From: SIG589 sp045652465
GTDB lineage: Bacteria; Bacillota; Clostridia; Oscillospirales; Acutalibacteraceae
Length of the DNA stretch: 64,000 nucleotides
Assembly: GCA_045652465.1 (NCBI GenBank)
Contig: JAZRUI010000015.1
Location: 295,055-359,054 of the forward strand
Direction: 5' to 3'
Of this stretch, positions 1 through 8,716 are shown piece after piece. Position 1 is the stretch's first letter. Each line of letters begins with the position of its first letter. The position numbers and the translations under genes were made by a program. The notes under the pieces are model-generated. The model did not search any database. It saw nothing but the letters and a program-made list of their open reading frames with translations, and was not told where the DNA came from.

Positions 1-52
1 ACTTGTCAAGCCGCTGTCCGGCATCGTTTTTACCAATTGTGAAACTCTTCAT
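1..52 (-). CDS. RluA-family rRNA pseudouridine synthase, N-terminal fragment cut by window edge
   Basis: Seventeen codons are visible on the minus strand, starting at an ATG (52-50) behind a GAGGTG ribosome-binding site. They read MKSFTIGKNDAGQRLDK, and the DAGQRLDK segment is typical of the start of the S4-like domain of RluA-type pseudouridine synthases in Clostridia. The rest of the gene lies outside the window. The gene is divergent from radC, with about 58 bases between the two starts. The call rests on a very short stretch. Confidence 0.55.
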   Translation of the reverse strand, partial: MKSFTIGKNDAGQRLDK

Positions 53-110
53 TTTTTCACCTCGAAAAGCATTGTAACATAAAAAAATAAAAAAAGAAAG
101 GGTGTGCAGG

Positions 111-821
111 ATGAAAAGACAAGAAAATAAAGATGCAGTTCTGCATAAAGGCCATAGAAAACGAATGCGCGCCCAACTTTTTGCAGGAGATATAAACGAA
201 TCAACCCCGCCTCATGTTTTGCTCGAAATGCTTTTATACCATTCGATTCCGCAGGGCGACACTAATCCGTTAGCGCATCGCCTCATTAACCGCTTTGGCG
301 GAATAAACGGCGTTCTTTCGGCAACAACCGAGGAACTTATGTCGGTTGAGGGAGTCGGCGAGAACACCGCCGCTTTAATAAAACTTCTAACCCCGCTTAC
401 CCGCGCCAGCATTATCGACAATCTCAAAAAGGTTGATGAACTTCCCAATTCCGATGATATTGGCAGATATCTTTTGAAACGCTATGCATTTTGCAACCGT
501 GAAACCGTTTCGATGCTTTGCCTTAAACCCAGCGGAAAGATTATAGCCTTTGAGCCAATCGGCGAAGGGGATATAGGCGCCGTTTGTGTTAGTGCGCGCC
601 GCATTATTGAGGTTGCGCTAAAATATAATGCCGCGGTGGTAATTTTAGCCTATAACCATCCGAGTGGTAACGCGCTTCCGTCGGCAATAGATGTTGAAAT
701 AACCAAAGGTCTTGCCGTAACTCTCCGCCAAGTGGGAGTTCATCTTGCCGACCATATTATTTTAGTTGAAAATGATTATGTGAGCATGGCTCAATCGGCA
801 GAGTATAAAAACATATTTTAA
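111..821 (+). CDS. radC: RadC family DNA repair / JAB domain protein
   Basis: This 236-residue protein has the RadC layout. An N-terminal helix-hairpin-helix-like region (including VEGVGENTAALIK) is followed by an MPN/JAMM-type domain with the NHPSG motif and a downstream acidic residue that should form a metal site. The family is named for an old DNA-repair assignment; its biochemical role is still unclear. The ATG at 111 is preferred over the in-frame GTG at 102 because an AAAGGG ribosome-binding site sits the right distance upstream. engB follows 12 bases later, so the two are probably cotranscribed. Confidence 0.88.
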   Translation: MKRQENKDAVLHKGHRKRMRAQLFAGDINESTPPHVLLEMLLYHSIPQGDTNPLAHRLINRFGGINGVLSATTEELMSVEGVGENTAALIKLLTPLTRASIIDNLKKVDELPNSDDIGRYLLKRYAFCNRETVSMLCLKPSGKIIAFEPIGEGDIGAVCVSARRIIEVALKYNAAVVILAYNHPSGNALPSAIDVEITKGLAVTLRQVGVHLADHIILVENDYVSMAQSAEYKNIF

Positions 822-833
822 GGAGGATTTATT

Positions 834-1406
834 ATGAACTATAGCAGCGCAACATTTGAGGCGGCATTCGGAACCGCTAACCAAATGCCCGAATCAACCT
901 GTCCCGAAATATGCTTTGCGGGCCGCTCCAATGTCGGTAAATCCTCGCTGATTAACAAGGTTATTGGTCGCAAGAGCCTCGCAAGAGTCAGCACCAAGCC
1001 GGGCAAAACCGTAACAATTAACTTCTATAAACTCGAAAATATCCGCCTCGTTGACCTTCCGGGCTATGGCTACGCCAAGGTTAGCGATAGCGAGCGCCTT
1101 CGTTGGGCGGACTTAATGGAAACCTATTTCGGCAGCGGAAGAAACATTAAAATGACCTTCCAGCTTGTCGATATGCGCCATGAACCTTCGCAGTATGACC
1201 TTGATATGATTGACTTTTTAAAGCAAACCGAAACCCCATTCACGGTTGTGCTGACCAAGAGCGACAAGCTTAATAAAACCGAGTATGCCGCCGCTTGCGA
1301 GCGAATGCGCGAAATTTTGAAAACCGATAATTTCGTGCCTTTTTCGGCTCTCTCGGGTGATGGCGTTCCCGCCCTCCGCAGCATAATCGAGGAGGTTGCC
1401 GAATAA
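834..1406 (+). CDS. engB: Ribosome biogenesis GTP-binding protein EngB (YsxC)
   Basis: This is a 190-residue GTPase of the TrmE-Era-EngA-EngB family that helps assemble the large ribosomal subunit. Visible G motifs are GRSNVGKSS (G1), the KPGKT switch region (G2), DLPGYGYAKV (G3) and LTKSDK (G4), followed by a serine-alanine G5 segment (FSALSG). Length and order match the family. An AGGAGG-like site precedes the ATG. Its last base overlaps the first base of the next gene (TAATG), which suggests translational coupling. Confidence 0.95.
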   Translation: MNYSSATFEAAFGTANQMPESTCPEICFAGRSNVGKSSLINKVIGRKSLARVSTKPGKTVTINFYKLENIRLVDLPGYGYAKVSDSERLRWADLMETYFGSGRNIKMTFQLVDMRHEPSQYDLDMIDFLKQTETPFTVVLTKSDKLNKTEYAAACERMREILKTDNFVPFSALSGDGVPALRSIIEEVAE

Positions 1407-2746
1407 TGTATGAAATTATAGCCCAAACGCTTGGATATTTCGGCCTTATTTTTTCGGTTCTTTCCTTTCAGTTTAATTCGGGCAAAAAGTTTTTCGCGCT
1501 GCATGCCATGATGAAGCTCTCGTTCTTTTCCAACCTTCTCATGCTGGGTGGCTACAGCGGCTCAATTTTAAACGGTATCGGCTTTTTCAACTGCGCGGTA
1601 TATTGGTTTAAAGAGGATGGCAAAACCTTCGCAGAGAAGAAATTTTGGGCTCCCTTGTTCAGCGCATTGTATGTAATAGCGGGTGGCGCGGTTGTTATAA
1701 TGACCCGCGATGCTCAAGAACTGCTTCCCGTTATCGGTTCAATAGCAAGCGCTGTTATGTTCACATTCGGCAGCGTTAAAATATATCGCCTTATTCAGCT
1801 TTTTATCGTAAGTCCCGTTTGGCTTGCCTATCATTTGTTTCTCGGTTCGCAGGGCGGAACGATTTGCGAAATTATCAATGTTTGCTCGATTGTGGTTGCC
1901 CTTATTCGTTTTCGCAAACCGATTGAGGAAATGGCGTTGCGCGCTGCCGCGAAAATCAATCTTGTGCTTTCGGTTCCCGAAAAGCGAGATGATGGCTATC
2001 ATGAAATCTCAACCGTTATGCAAACGGTTGGACTATATGATAAAATAACCGTAAGGCTTGCCGAAAATATAAGCGTAATCTCCGAGCATTCTCCCTGCGG
2101 CGAGCAAAACATTTGCTATAAAGCGGCGGAATTTTTTGAGGAGTTTGGCGGCGCCGAGATAAGGATAGAAAAGGGAATTCCGCTTCTATCGGGTCTTGGC
2201 GGCGGTTCAGCCGATGGAGCCGCGGTGCTTTTGGCGCTCAATAAGCTCTATGGCAACCCATTTAATAATGAGCAGTTAATCGAAAAGGCTATGCTCTTGG
2301 GCTCCGATGTTCCGTTCTTTTTGGCAGGCGGAACGGCGCTCATTGAGGGCAAGGGCGATAAAATAGCCCCCTGCGCCGATTATAATGCCCATATCGTGCT
2401 TATAAAGCATGGCGCAAAGCTCTCAACAGGCAAAATGTATGGAGAACTCGATGAAAACGGTCTTGCCGACCGCCGTGAAAAGGTCTATGCTTTTTGTGAT
2501 TCCCTGAAGGAAGGTAAGACTAACCGCTTCTTTAATGATTTCGAAACGGTTTTCCCCTGCGAGGATATCAAAAATGCGCTCAAAATTTGCGGCGCAACCG
2601 ATGCCTGCCTTTCGGGCAGCGGCCCAACCGTTTTTGGCGTTTTCGCGGATGAAGAGTCGGCGAAAAAATGCGCCGAAAAACTAAAACAGGGCTATGATGA
2701 GGTCTATTATTGCAAAACCGTAAAAAGCGGCGTAGTGTTTGAATAA
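1406..2746 (+). CDS. ispE: YgjV-like membrane domain fused to 4-diphosphocytidyl-2-C-methyl-D-erythritol kinase (IspE)
   Basis: One uninterrupted 446-residue reading frame joins two proteins normally seen apart. Residues 1-170 or so are strongly hydrophobic with about five membrane segments and resemble the YgjV inner-membrane family. From Met176 (position 1931) a complete GHMP kinase begins: the AAAKINL start, the glycine-rich ATP loop PLLSGLGGGSADGAA near residue 260, and the C-terminal LSGSGPTVFG motif. IspE phosphorylates CDP-methylerythritol in the non-mevalonate isoprenoid pathway. A GAGGA lies only one base before the internal ATG, too close for a normal ribosome-binding site. Either a true membrane-anchored IspE or a recent loss of a stop/start junction would explain it. 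Confidence 0.85.
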   Translation: MYEIIAQTLGYFGLIFSVLSFQFNSGKKFFALHAMMKLSFFSNLLMLGGYSGSILNGIGFFNCAVYWFKEDGKTFAEKKFWAPLFSALYVIAGGAVVIMTRDAQELLPVIGSIASAVMFTFGSVKIYRLIQLFIVSPVWLAYHLFLGSQGGTICEIINVCSIVVALIRFRKPIEEMALRAAAKINLVLSVPEKRDDGYHEISTVMQTVGLYDKITVRLAENISVISEHSPCGEQNICYKAAEFFEEFGGAEIRIEKGIPLLSGLGGGSADGAAVLLALNKLYGNPFNNEQLIEKAMLLGSDVPFFLAGGTALIEGKGDKIAPCADYNAHIVLIKHGAKLSTGKMYGELDENGLADRREKVYAFCDSLKEGKTNRFFNDFETVFPCEDIKNALKICGATDACLSGSGPTVFGVFADEESAKKCAEKLKQGYDEVYYCKTVKSGVVFE

Positions 2747-2748
2747 AA

Positions 2749-2792
2749 TTTTTGCCTTCGGTCAATCATTATGACCGAAAGGAAGGCAAAAA
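2749..2792 (+). promoter_or_regulatory. Hairpin upstream of spoIIR enclosing its ribosome-binding site
   Basis: Arms TTTTTGCCTTCGGTCA and TGACCG...AAGGCAAAAA pair with a five-base bulge. The bulge and right arm contain the AAAGGAAGG ribosome-binding site of spoIIR. There is no T-run after the stem on the plus strand, so it is a poor intrinsic terminator for ispE; it could instead limit ribosome access to spoIIR on read-through transcripts. Confidence 0.4.
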
Positions 2793-2795
2793 CTA

Positions 2796-3395
2796 ATGAA
2801 AAACAAAATTAAAATACTTAACATTTCTTTGGCAGCAGCATTTATCTTTTCGATTTTATTATCCTTTGTAACCTTTGAGGCGCGTTGTGAGGATTTAAGG
2901 AAAAATGTCTTTAGACTTCATATTATCGCTAATTCCGATAGCGCCGAGGACCAAGCGCTGAAGCTTAAAATCCGTGATGCGATTTTAGCCGAAAGCGAAA
3001 ATCTCTTTTCGGATGCCGACAGTCTTGAGGATGCCATCCGCCTAACCGAGTCAAAGCTTCCGCAAATAAAGGAAGTCGCCGAGCGGGTCATCCGCGATGA
3101 AGGCTTTAGCTATTCGGTCAAAATTGGGGTCGATAAAGCCTTTTTCGACACAAGGGAGTATGATGATTTCGTGTTGCCCGCGGGCAATTATGATGCCCTT
3201 AAAATCGAAATAGGGGAGGCTGCGGGCAAGAATTGGTGGTGCGTGCTTTTCCCGAGCATTTGCATAGGCTCGGCGGGCGATTTAACCGACACCGCCCGCA
3301 ACGATTCGGCATCGGTTGCCAAAAATCCGAAGAAATATACCATTCGTTTTAAAATAGTGGAATGGTATGAAACCATTAAACGCAAAATATTTTAG
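2796..3395 (+). CDS. spoIIR: Stage II sporulation protein R
   Basis: This 199-residue protein has an N-terminal membrane/signal segment (about residues 7-27) and the SpoIIR core, with FRLHIIANSDS near residue 40, the alternating charged helix after it, and a YDALKIEIG...NWWCVLFPS segment near residues 130-150. SpoIIR is made in the forespore under SigF, exported to the intermembrane space, and activates SpoIIGA to process pro-SigE in the mother cell. Length fits the family. It sits between ispE and rpmE and is the first of several sporulation genes in the window. Confidence 0.93.
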   Translation: MKNKIKILNISLAAAFIFSILLSFVTFEARCEDLRKNVFRLHIIANSDSAEDQALKLKIRDAILAESENLFSDADSLEDAIRLTESKLPQIKEVAERVIRDEGFSYSVKIGVDKAFFDTREYDDFVLPAGNYDALKIEIGEAAGKNWWCVLFPSICIGSAGDLTDTARNDSASVAKNPKKYTIRFKIVEWYETIKRKIF

Positions 3396-3413
3396 AATTT
3401 TTAAAAATTTTTC

Positions 3414-3442
3414 TTGCATTTTCCGCTTTGTTGTGCTATTAT
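3414..3442 (+). promoter_or_regulatory. SigA-type promoter for rpmE
   Basis: TTGCAT (3414-3419) and TATTAT (3437-3442) are separated by 17 bases and lie about 35 bases before the rpmE start. Confidence 0.6.
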
Positions 3443-3476
3443 CAGTTTGTTATCGAGATTTGAAAGGGGTGACGGT

Positions 3477-3683
3477 ATGAAACAGGGTACTCATCCGCAG
3501 TATGAAAAGGTAGTAGTAAAGTGTGCTTGCGGCGCTGAATTTGAAACCAGATCGACCAAGCAGAATATTCGTTTAGACATCTGCTCTAAATGTCATCCGT
3601 TCTTCACCGGCAGACAGAAGCTGGTAGATACAGGTGGCCGTGTAGATCGTTTCAAGAAGCGTTTCGGCATCACAGAAGACTAA
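3477..3683 (+). CDS. rpmE: Ribosomal protein L31 (zinc-binding type)
   Basis: This is a 68-residue L31 of the large ribosomal subunit. It has the zinc-ligand pattern C-x-C near residues 16-18 and C-x2-C near 36-39, plus the family signature HPFFTGRQK. The zinc-containing (C+) form is the one usually replaced by a C-minus paralog under zinc limitation. The ATG at 3477 has an AAAGGGGTGA ribosome-binding site. The gene has its own promoter and terminator, so it is probably monocistronic. Confidence 0.96.
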   Translation: MKQGTHPQYEKVVVKCACGAEFETRSTKQNIRLDICSKCHPFFTGRQKLVDTGGRVDRFKKRFGITED

Positions 3684-3690
3684 TGCTAAA

Positions 3691-3725
3691 ATACCGCATC
3701 CGTTTGGGTGCGGTATTATTTTTTA
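3691..3725 (+). terminator. Rho-independent terminator after rpmE
   Basis: An 11-base perfect stem (ATACCGCATCC / GGGTGCGGTAT) with a GTTT loop is followed by a T-rich run. Confidence 0.9.
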
Positions 3726-3791
3726 AGATAAAAACCCCTATGGTGCATTTTTGCAACATGGGATATGTTAATTTATAAAGGAGGCGGCAAA

Positions 3792-4406
3792 ATGGATTCA
3801 TATTTAACAATAAACGGCATATCGGCAGGCGAAATAACCGTTGAACGCTCCCGCTTTATAGCCGCCGCAAAGCATGTTGAAAGCGAGGCGGAGGCGCTCG
3901 AGTTTATTGCTTCCAAAAAGGCGCAGTATCATGATGCAAAGCATAACTGCTATGCCTATATTTTGCGCGATGGCATTTCTCGTTTTTCCGATGATGGCGA
4001 GCCTCATTCAACCGCAGGCAAACCCATGCTCGAGGTTATCGAGGGCGAAAAGCTTTTCGATATTTGCGTTGTCGTAACCCGTTATTTCGGCGGAGTGCTG
4101 CTCGGAACGGGTGGACTTGTCCGCGCCTATTCGGCTGCAACCAAAGAGGCGCTCGCGGCAGCCGAGAAGCAAAGCTTTGAGCGTTGCCTTGAATATAAAA
4201 TAACCTGCGCCTATCCCGATTTTGATTATCTCTCAAAAATAACATCCCGCTTCGGCAATATCCTAACCTCCGATTTTTCCGATAAGGTTGAGCTAACCGC
4301 CGCAATAAAAGCGCCTTTGAGCGCCGATTTTGAGGATAGTTTGCAAAAAACCTTCCTTGATAGGGTGTTTTTCGAGGTTTTGGGAGAAAAAATTCTTCCT
4401 GTTTAA
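3792..4406 (+). CDS. yigZ: YigZ / IMPACT family protein (UPF0029)
   Basis: This 204-residue protein carries the IMPACT N-domain signature: SRFIAAAKHV near residue 20, DAKHNCYAYILRDG near 55, and DDGEPHSTAGKPML near 75, then VVTRYFGGVLLGTGGLVRAYS. A smaller C-terminal DUF1949-like domain follows. The family is linked to translation regulation and stress in eukaryotes; its bacterial role is not settled. The ATG at 3792 is chosen because AAAGGAGG lies seven bases upstream. Confidence 0.9.
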   Translation: MDSYLTINGISAGEITVERSRFIAAAKHVESEAEALEFIASKKAQYHDAKHNCYAYILRDGISRFSDDGEPHSTAGKPMLEVIEGEKLFDICVVVTRYFGGVLLGTGGLVRAYSAATKEALAAAEKQSFERCLEYKITCAYPDFDYLSKITSRFGNILTSDFSDKVELTAAIKAPLSADFEDSLQKTFLDRVFFEVLGEKILPV

Positions 4407-4475
4407 AAAAATTTTCAAAAAAATAAAGTAAATTGGCATAAAAAAACTAATAACATAAATAAAGGGGTGAATGCT

Positions 4476-5474
4476 ATGTCAACAATAAGAGAAACAACCG
4501 AGCGCATCGAGCGCGAAACTCTATCTCCTCGCGCAACCCTTGCGGCAAATACCAAGGGTAGGGAACTGCCTGAAGAACCCTGCGCCCTTCGAACCGCATT
4601 CCAGCGCGACCGTGACAGAATAATTCATTCTAAAGCATTCCGCCGCCTAAAGCATAAAACCCAGGTCTTTTTATCCCCCGAATCGGACCATTACAGAACC
4701 CGCTTAACCCATACTCTTGAGGTTGCCCAAATAGCCCGAACCATTGCCCGCTCATTGCGTCTTAACGAGGATTTAACCGAGGCGATTGCGCTCGGCCACG
4801 ATTTGGGTCACACTCCGTTTGGCCATGCAGGCGAACGCGCCCTCGCTAAAATCAGCGACGAGGGATTCACCCATTTTGAGCAAAGCGTTCGCGTTTGCCG
4901 CTATCTTGAGCGCGAGGGAAGGGGACTTAACTTAACGAGCGAAGTGCTCGATGGAATTTTGCATCATACCCGCGGCGAAAAAGCCCACACACTTGAGGGT
5001 CAAATCGTTCGCATAGCCGATAAAATAGCCTACATAAACCATGATATTGATGATGCGGTTCGAGCGGGAATTATCCGCGCTTCCGACCTGCCCGCCCATG
5101 TTATAAAGGCGTTGGGCGATAGCAAAAGCGCCCGCATAAATTCGATGGTAACCGCGGTTATTGAGAACAGCCGCGATGAAATAGCGATGGATGAGGAAAC
5201 CGCAGCCTATTTTGATGATTTGCATGATTTTCTATTCTCCGCAGTATATACCAATAAAAAAGCCAAAGGCGAAGAAAGCAAGGTTGATGGAATACTCACA
5301 ACGCTTTATGCCCATTTTGCAGCTCATCCCGAAAAGCTTTGCGGTGAGTATAAAATGGTGCTTGAGCGTGAGGGAGCCGCGCGCGCCGTGCTCGATTATG
5401 TTTCGGGCATGACCGACCATTATGCTATCGCCGCCTTTTCGGATATTTGCATTCCGAAATGCTGGGAGGTGTAA
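4476..5474 (+). CDS. dgt: Deoxyguanosinetriphosphate triphosphohydrolase-like HD protein
   Basis: This 332-residue HD-superfamily phosphohydrolase belongs to the dNTPase (SAMHD1/Dgt) group that cleaves dNTPs to nucleoside and triphosphate. Metal-binding motifs are visible in order: the H of HTLEVAQ, the HD of ALGHDLGHTPFGH, and the later D of ADKIAYINHDIDD. It lacks the extra length of E. coli Dgt, as is usual for the Firmicutes type. An AAAGGGG site supports the ATG at 4476. It sits three bases before dnaG in the conserved dgt-dnaG-sigA arrangement of Clostridia. Confidence 0.92.
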   Translation: MSTIRETTERIERETLSPRATLAANTKGRELPEEPCALRTAFQRDRDRIIHSKAFRRLKHKTQVFLSPESDHYRTRLTHTLEVAQIARTIARSLRLNEDLTEAIALGHDLGHTPFGHAGERALAKISDEGFTHFEQSVRVCRYLEREGRGLNLTSEVLDGILHHTRGEKAHTLEGQIVRIADKIAYINHDIDDAVRAGIIRASDLPAHVIKALGDSKSARINSMVTAVIENSRDEIAMDEETAAYFDDLHDFLFSAVYTNKKAKGEESKVDGILTTLYAHFAAHPEKLCGEYKMVLEREGAARAVLDYVSGMTDHYAIAAFSDICIPKCWEV

Positions 5475-5477
5475 TCG

Positions 5478-7262
5478 TTGGCAAGCCTACCGGAAGACCT
5501 TAAAATGGAAATTAAATACCGCAACGATATCGAATCGGTTATATCGCAGTATGTTAATCTAAAGCGAAGAGGCAAAAACCTTGTTGGACTTTGCCCTTTC
5601 CATAACGAGAAAACCCCTTCTTTCACCGTTTATCCCGAAAACGGCTCGTTTTATTGCTTTGGCTGCGGTCAGGGCGGCGATGTTATAACCTTCGTCAGCC
5701 AAATCGAAAAGCTCGATTATATCGAGGCGGTCAAGCTCCTTGCCGACCGTTCGGGCATAACGATTCCCGAAAACGGCTATGATAACTCGATGCAGGAGCT
5801 AAAAAACCGAATATTTGAAATCAACCGCGAAACCGCAAGGTTTTATTATTCTTATTTGATGTCGCCGGGCGGAAAATGGGCGCTCGATTATCTCCATGGC
5901 AGGGGATTAACCGATAACACCATTAAGCGCTTCGGCCTTGGCGCTGCTCCCGATAACTGGGATTTGCTTATCAAGCATCTTAAAGCCAAGGGCTTCAGCA
6001 TCCCCGATATGCTGGAGGCGAATGTAATCTCTAAAAGCTCCCGCGGAACATATTTCGACCGTTTCCGCAATCGCGTAATGTTCCCCGTGTTTAACCTTCG
6101 CGGCAATGTTATCGCATTCAGCGGTCGCGCCCGACCCGATGACCCTAAAGCAGTCGGCAAATATGTTAACACGCAGGACACACCAGTTTACAAAAAAAGT
6201 CAGCATCTTTTCGCCCTCAATTTTGCTAAAAACGATTGCGCCGAACGCGTTATTTTAGTTGAGGGAAATATGGATGTTATCAGCCTTCATCAGGCAGGCT
6301 TTACCAATGCGGTTGCCGCCTTGGGAACGGCTTTTGGCGCCGAGCAGGTTAAGCTTCTCTCGCGCTATACAAAGGAAATCGTTGTAACGATGGATGCCGA
6401 TGAGGCGGGTCAAAAGGCGGTTCGCCGAACCATTGAGGAACTCAAGGATAGCGGCATAAACATCCGCGTTTTGGTCATCCCCGATGGCAAAGACCCCGAT
6501 GAATATATCCGCAAAAACGGAGCCGCCAAATTCCGCGCGCTGCTTGATGGCGCAGTCAGCGATATCGAGTATAAACTCCTCACCGCCGCAGCCGATATTG
6601 ATGTAACAACCGATAGCGGAAGACTTAAGTATCTAAAGCGCGCAGCCGAGATTTTAGCCAATGTTTCGGACAAGCTGACGATTGACCTTTATGCAGGTCG
6701 CCTCGCCGATAAATACGGTGTTTCAAAAACCGCTTTGTTGGAGGCGGCGAATGATATTAAGCGCAAAAACTATAAGGTTGAGCAAAAGAAGGAGTTTGAC
6801 CGCATCGTAACCCCGCGTTACGAAAGCGGCGAGATTAACCCCGACCGCCGCCGTTATCCTCGCGCCGCAAAGGCGGAGGAGAGCTTAATAGCGATTCTTT
6901 TATCACATCCTGATTTTTATAATGTGGTTAAAGAAAGGTTAACGGCTGAAAAGCTTTTAACCGCGCTCAATCGGCGAATCTTCGAGGAAATTTGCGCGAT
7001 ACTTAATACCGGCCGTCCGCAGGTTGATATAACCCTCTTGGGCGAAAAATTCACGCCTGCCGAGCTCGGCTATATCGTTTCGCTCCTAAACGGCGTATTA
7101 GCCGAAAAAAACGCGAAAACGGTATTAAATGATTGTATTAAGGTAATATTAGAAGAGAATATGGCGGCCAATTCCGCCCCCGATAAGGACCTTTCGGTTG
7201 ATGAATGGGTTCAAAAAATGCAACAAATAGCAAACAACAAAAGGGAGAATAACAATGGGTAA
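5478..7262 (+). CDS. dnaG: DNA primase
   Basis: This 594-residue DnaG makes RNA primers at the replication fork. It has the N-terminal CHC2 zinc-binding domain (CPFHNEKTPSF and FYCFGCGQGGD), the TOPRIM core (LVEGNMDVISLHQAGF and TMDADEAGQKA), and a C-terminal region that should bind the DnaB/DnaC helicase. The start is a TTG at 5478 with a GGGAGGTG site seven bases upstream; no better ATG precedes the conserved N-terminus. It overlaps sigA by eight bases. Confidence 0.96.
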   Translation: MASLPEDLKMEIKYRNDIESVISQYVNLKRRGKNLVGLCPFHNEKTPSFTVYPENGSFYCFGCGQGGDVITFVSQIEKLDYIEAVKLLADRSGITIPENGYDNSMQELKNRIFEINRETARFYYSYLMSPGGKWALDYLHGRGLTDNTIKRFGLGAAPDNWDLLIKHLKAKGFSIPDMLEANVISKSSRGTYFDRFRNRVMFPVFNLRGNVIAFSGRARPDDPKAVGKYVNTQDTPVYKKSQHLFALNFAKNDCAERVILVEGNMDVISLHQAGFTNAVAALGTAFGAEQVKLLSRYTKEIVVTMDADEAGQKAVRRTIEELKDSGINIRVLVIPDGKDPDEYIRKNGAAKFRALLDGAVSDIEYKLLTAAADIDVTTDSGRLKYLKRAAEILANVSDKLTIDLYAGRLADKYGVSKTALLEAANDIKRKNYKVEQKKEFDRIVTPRYESGEINPDRRRYPRAAKAEESLIAILLSHPDFYNVVKERLTAEKLLTALNRRIFEEICAILNTGRPQVDITLLGEKFTPAELGYIVSLLNGVLAEKNAKTVLNDCIKVILEENMAANSAPDKDLSVDEWVQKMQQIANNKRENNNG

Positions 7263-8313
7263 AACTAAAAAGGATGCCGCAATTTTAGCGGAAGAAAAAG
7301 AAAAGAAGAACCTCGAGCAGGAAACCGAGGAGCGCGATTTTGACGATTTCACTCCGCCCGATGACCTGGACGAGCTAACCAGCGAGCCGCCCCTTCTTGA
7401 TATCGACTTTGATAAAGAGCCGACCGAAGAAGATTTAAAGCTCGAAGAGCTCGATGCCGACCAGCTTGAGGATGTAACCCTTGATAACACCTCGCTTGAT
7501 GACCCCGTTAAGGTATATCTTCGCGAGATTGGTCGCGTGCCGCTTCTTTCAACCGATGAGGAGATTAAGCTTGCCGAGAAGATTTCCGACGGCGATGAAT
7601 ATGCAAAGCAGCGCTTAACCGAGGCAAACCTTCGCCTTGTTGTAAGTATTGCGAAGAAATATGTTGGCCGCGGAATGCACTTTTTAGACCTTATCCAAGA
7701 GGGTAATGTTGGCTTAATCAAGGCCGTTGATAAGTTTGACTACACCAAGGGCTTCAAATTCTCAACCTATGCAACCTGGTGGATTCGTCAGGCTATAACC
7801 CGCGCCATTGCCGATCAGGCAAGAACCATCCGTATTCCCGTTCATATGGTTGAAACCATCAACCGCTTAAAGAAGATTCAAAGCCAGCTGCTCCATGAAA
7901 ACGGCTATGAGCCGAGCGAGGAGCTGATTGCCGAGAAGATGAACCTCCCCGTTGAGCGCGTTCGCGAGATTATGCGCGTTGCTCAAGAACCCGTTTCGAT
8001 GGAAACTCCCATCGGTCCGGAGGAGGATAGCCGCCTTATGGACTTTATCCGTGATGAGGATGCTTTAGCACCCGATGAGGCAGCTCTAAAGGCAATAACC
8101 AACGAGGATATTGATAATGTTTTGCGAACCCTAACTGCTCGTGAAGAGGCGGTTATCCGCCTGCGCTTCGGTCTTCAGGATGGCCGTTGCCACACCCTCG
8201 AAGAGGTAGGCAGCGAGTTTAATGTAACCCGTGAGCGTATCCGCCAAATCGAGGCTAAAGCTCTTCGCAAGCTTCGCCATCCCGTTCGCAGCAATAAGTT
8301 CAAGGATAGATAA
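7255..8313 (+). CDS. sigA: RNA polymerase primary sigma factor SigA (RpoD)
   Basis: This 352-residue sigma-70 factor has an acidic N-terminus (about residues 1-80) followed by region 1.2 (DPVKVYLREIGRVPLLS), region 2 (EGNVGLIKAVDKFD and FKFSTYATWWIRQAI), region 3, and region 4 with VTRERIRQIEAKALRKLRHP. All expected conserved blocks for a vegetative sigma factor are present. It is translationally coupled to dnaG, its start lying inside the dnaG end. The -10/-35 boxes noted across this window fit its expected specificity. Confidence 0.97.
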   Translation: MGKTKKDAAILAEEKEKKNLEQETEERDFDDFTPPDDLDELTSEPPLLDIDFDKEPTEEDLKLEELDADQLEDVTLDNTSLDDPVKVYLREIGRVPLLSTDEEIKLAEKISDGDEYAKQRLTEANLRLVVSIAKKYVGRGMHFLDLIQEGNVGLIKAVDKFDYTKGFKFSTYATWWIRQAITRAIADQARTIRIPVHMVETINRLKKIQSQLLHENGYEPSEELIAEKMNLPVERVREIMRVAQEPVSMETPIGPEEDSRLMDFIRDEDALAPDEAALKAITNEDIDNVLRTLTAREEAVIRLRFGLQDGRCHTLEEVGSEFNVTRERIRQIEAKALRKLRHPVRSNKFKDR

Positions 8314-8316
8314 GAA

Positions 8317-8697
8317 ATGCTTTTCAATAACGAAACTGATTACGCTATAAGAATAGTCGCTTGCCTTTCGGAGTGCGAGCAAAAAACCGATGCAAAAACC
8401 ATCGCAAATCAAACAGGCGTAACCCCGCAGTTCACCCTGAAGATTTTGCGCCGTTTAATGTCGGCGGATATCGTTAAATCCTATAAGGGCGCGCAGGGAG
8501 GATATACCCTCGCGAAAAAGCCGAGCGAGATAACGCTGCTTTCGGTTGTTGAAACCATAAACGGTCCCATTGCGGTCAGCCGTTGTCAGCATAGCCTTTC
8601 GGAATGCACCCATCCCAAGGGCATTTGCAGCTATCGCGAGATATTCTCGGATGTAAGCGATTATATGCGAGAGAAGCTTCGCAGCGTAACTTTTTAA
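8317..8697 (+). CDS. Rrf2 family transcriptional regulator
   Basis: This 126-residue winged-helix regulator starts with the Rrf2 signature (NNETDYAIRIVACL) and has a recognition region near GVTPQFTLKILRRL. Three cysteines in the pattern C-x6-C-x6-C near residues 94-108 match the [Fe-S] ligand spacing type of IscR and NsrR relatives. This suggests sensing of iron-sulfur status, nitric oxide or cysteine. It starts three bases after sigA, has only a weak ribosome-binding site, and is followed by a TSCPD-domain gene. No cysteine desulfurase is nearby in the window. Confidence 0.85.
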   Translation: MLFNNETDYAIRIVACLSECEQKTDAKTIANQTGVTPQFTLKILRRLMSADIVKSYKGAQGGYTLAKKPSEITLLSVVETINGPIAVSRCQHSLSECTHPKGICSYREIFSDVSDYMREKLRSVTF

Positions 8698-8716
8698 AAA
8701 GGCAGGAATAATTAAA

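Noticed and set aside
7149..7721. 190-codon open frame on the minus strand, serine-rich
   Set aside because: It is the complement of the acidic N-terminus of sigA and the end of dnaG; the composition is an artefact and there is no ribosome-binding site.
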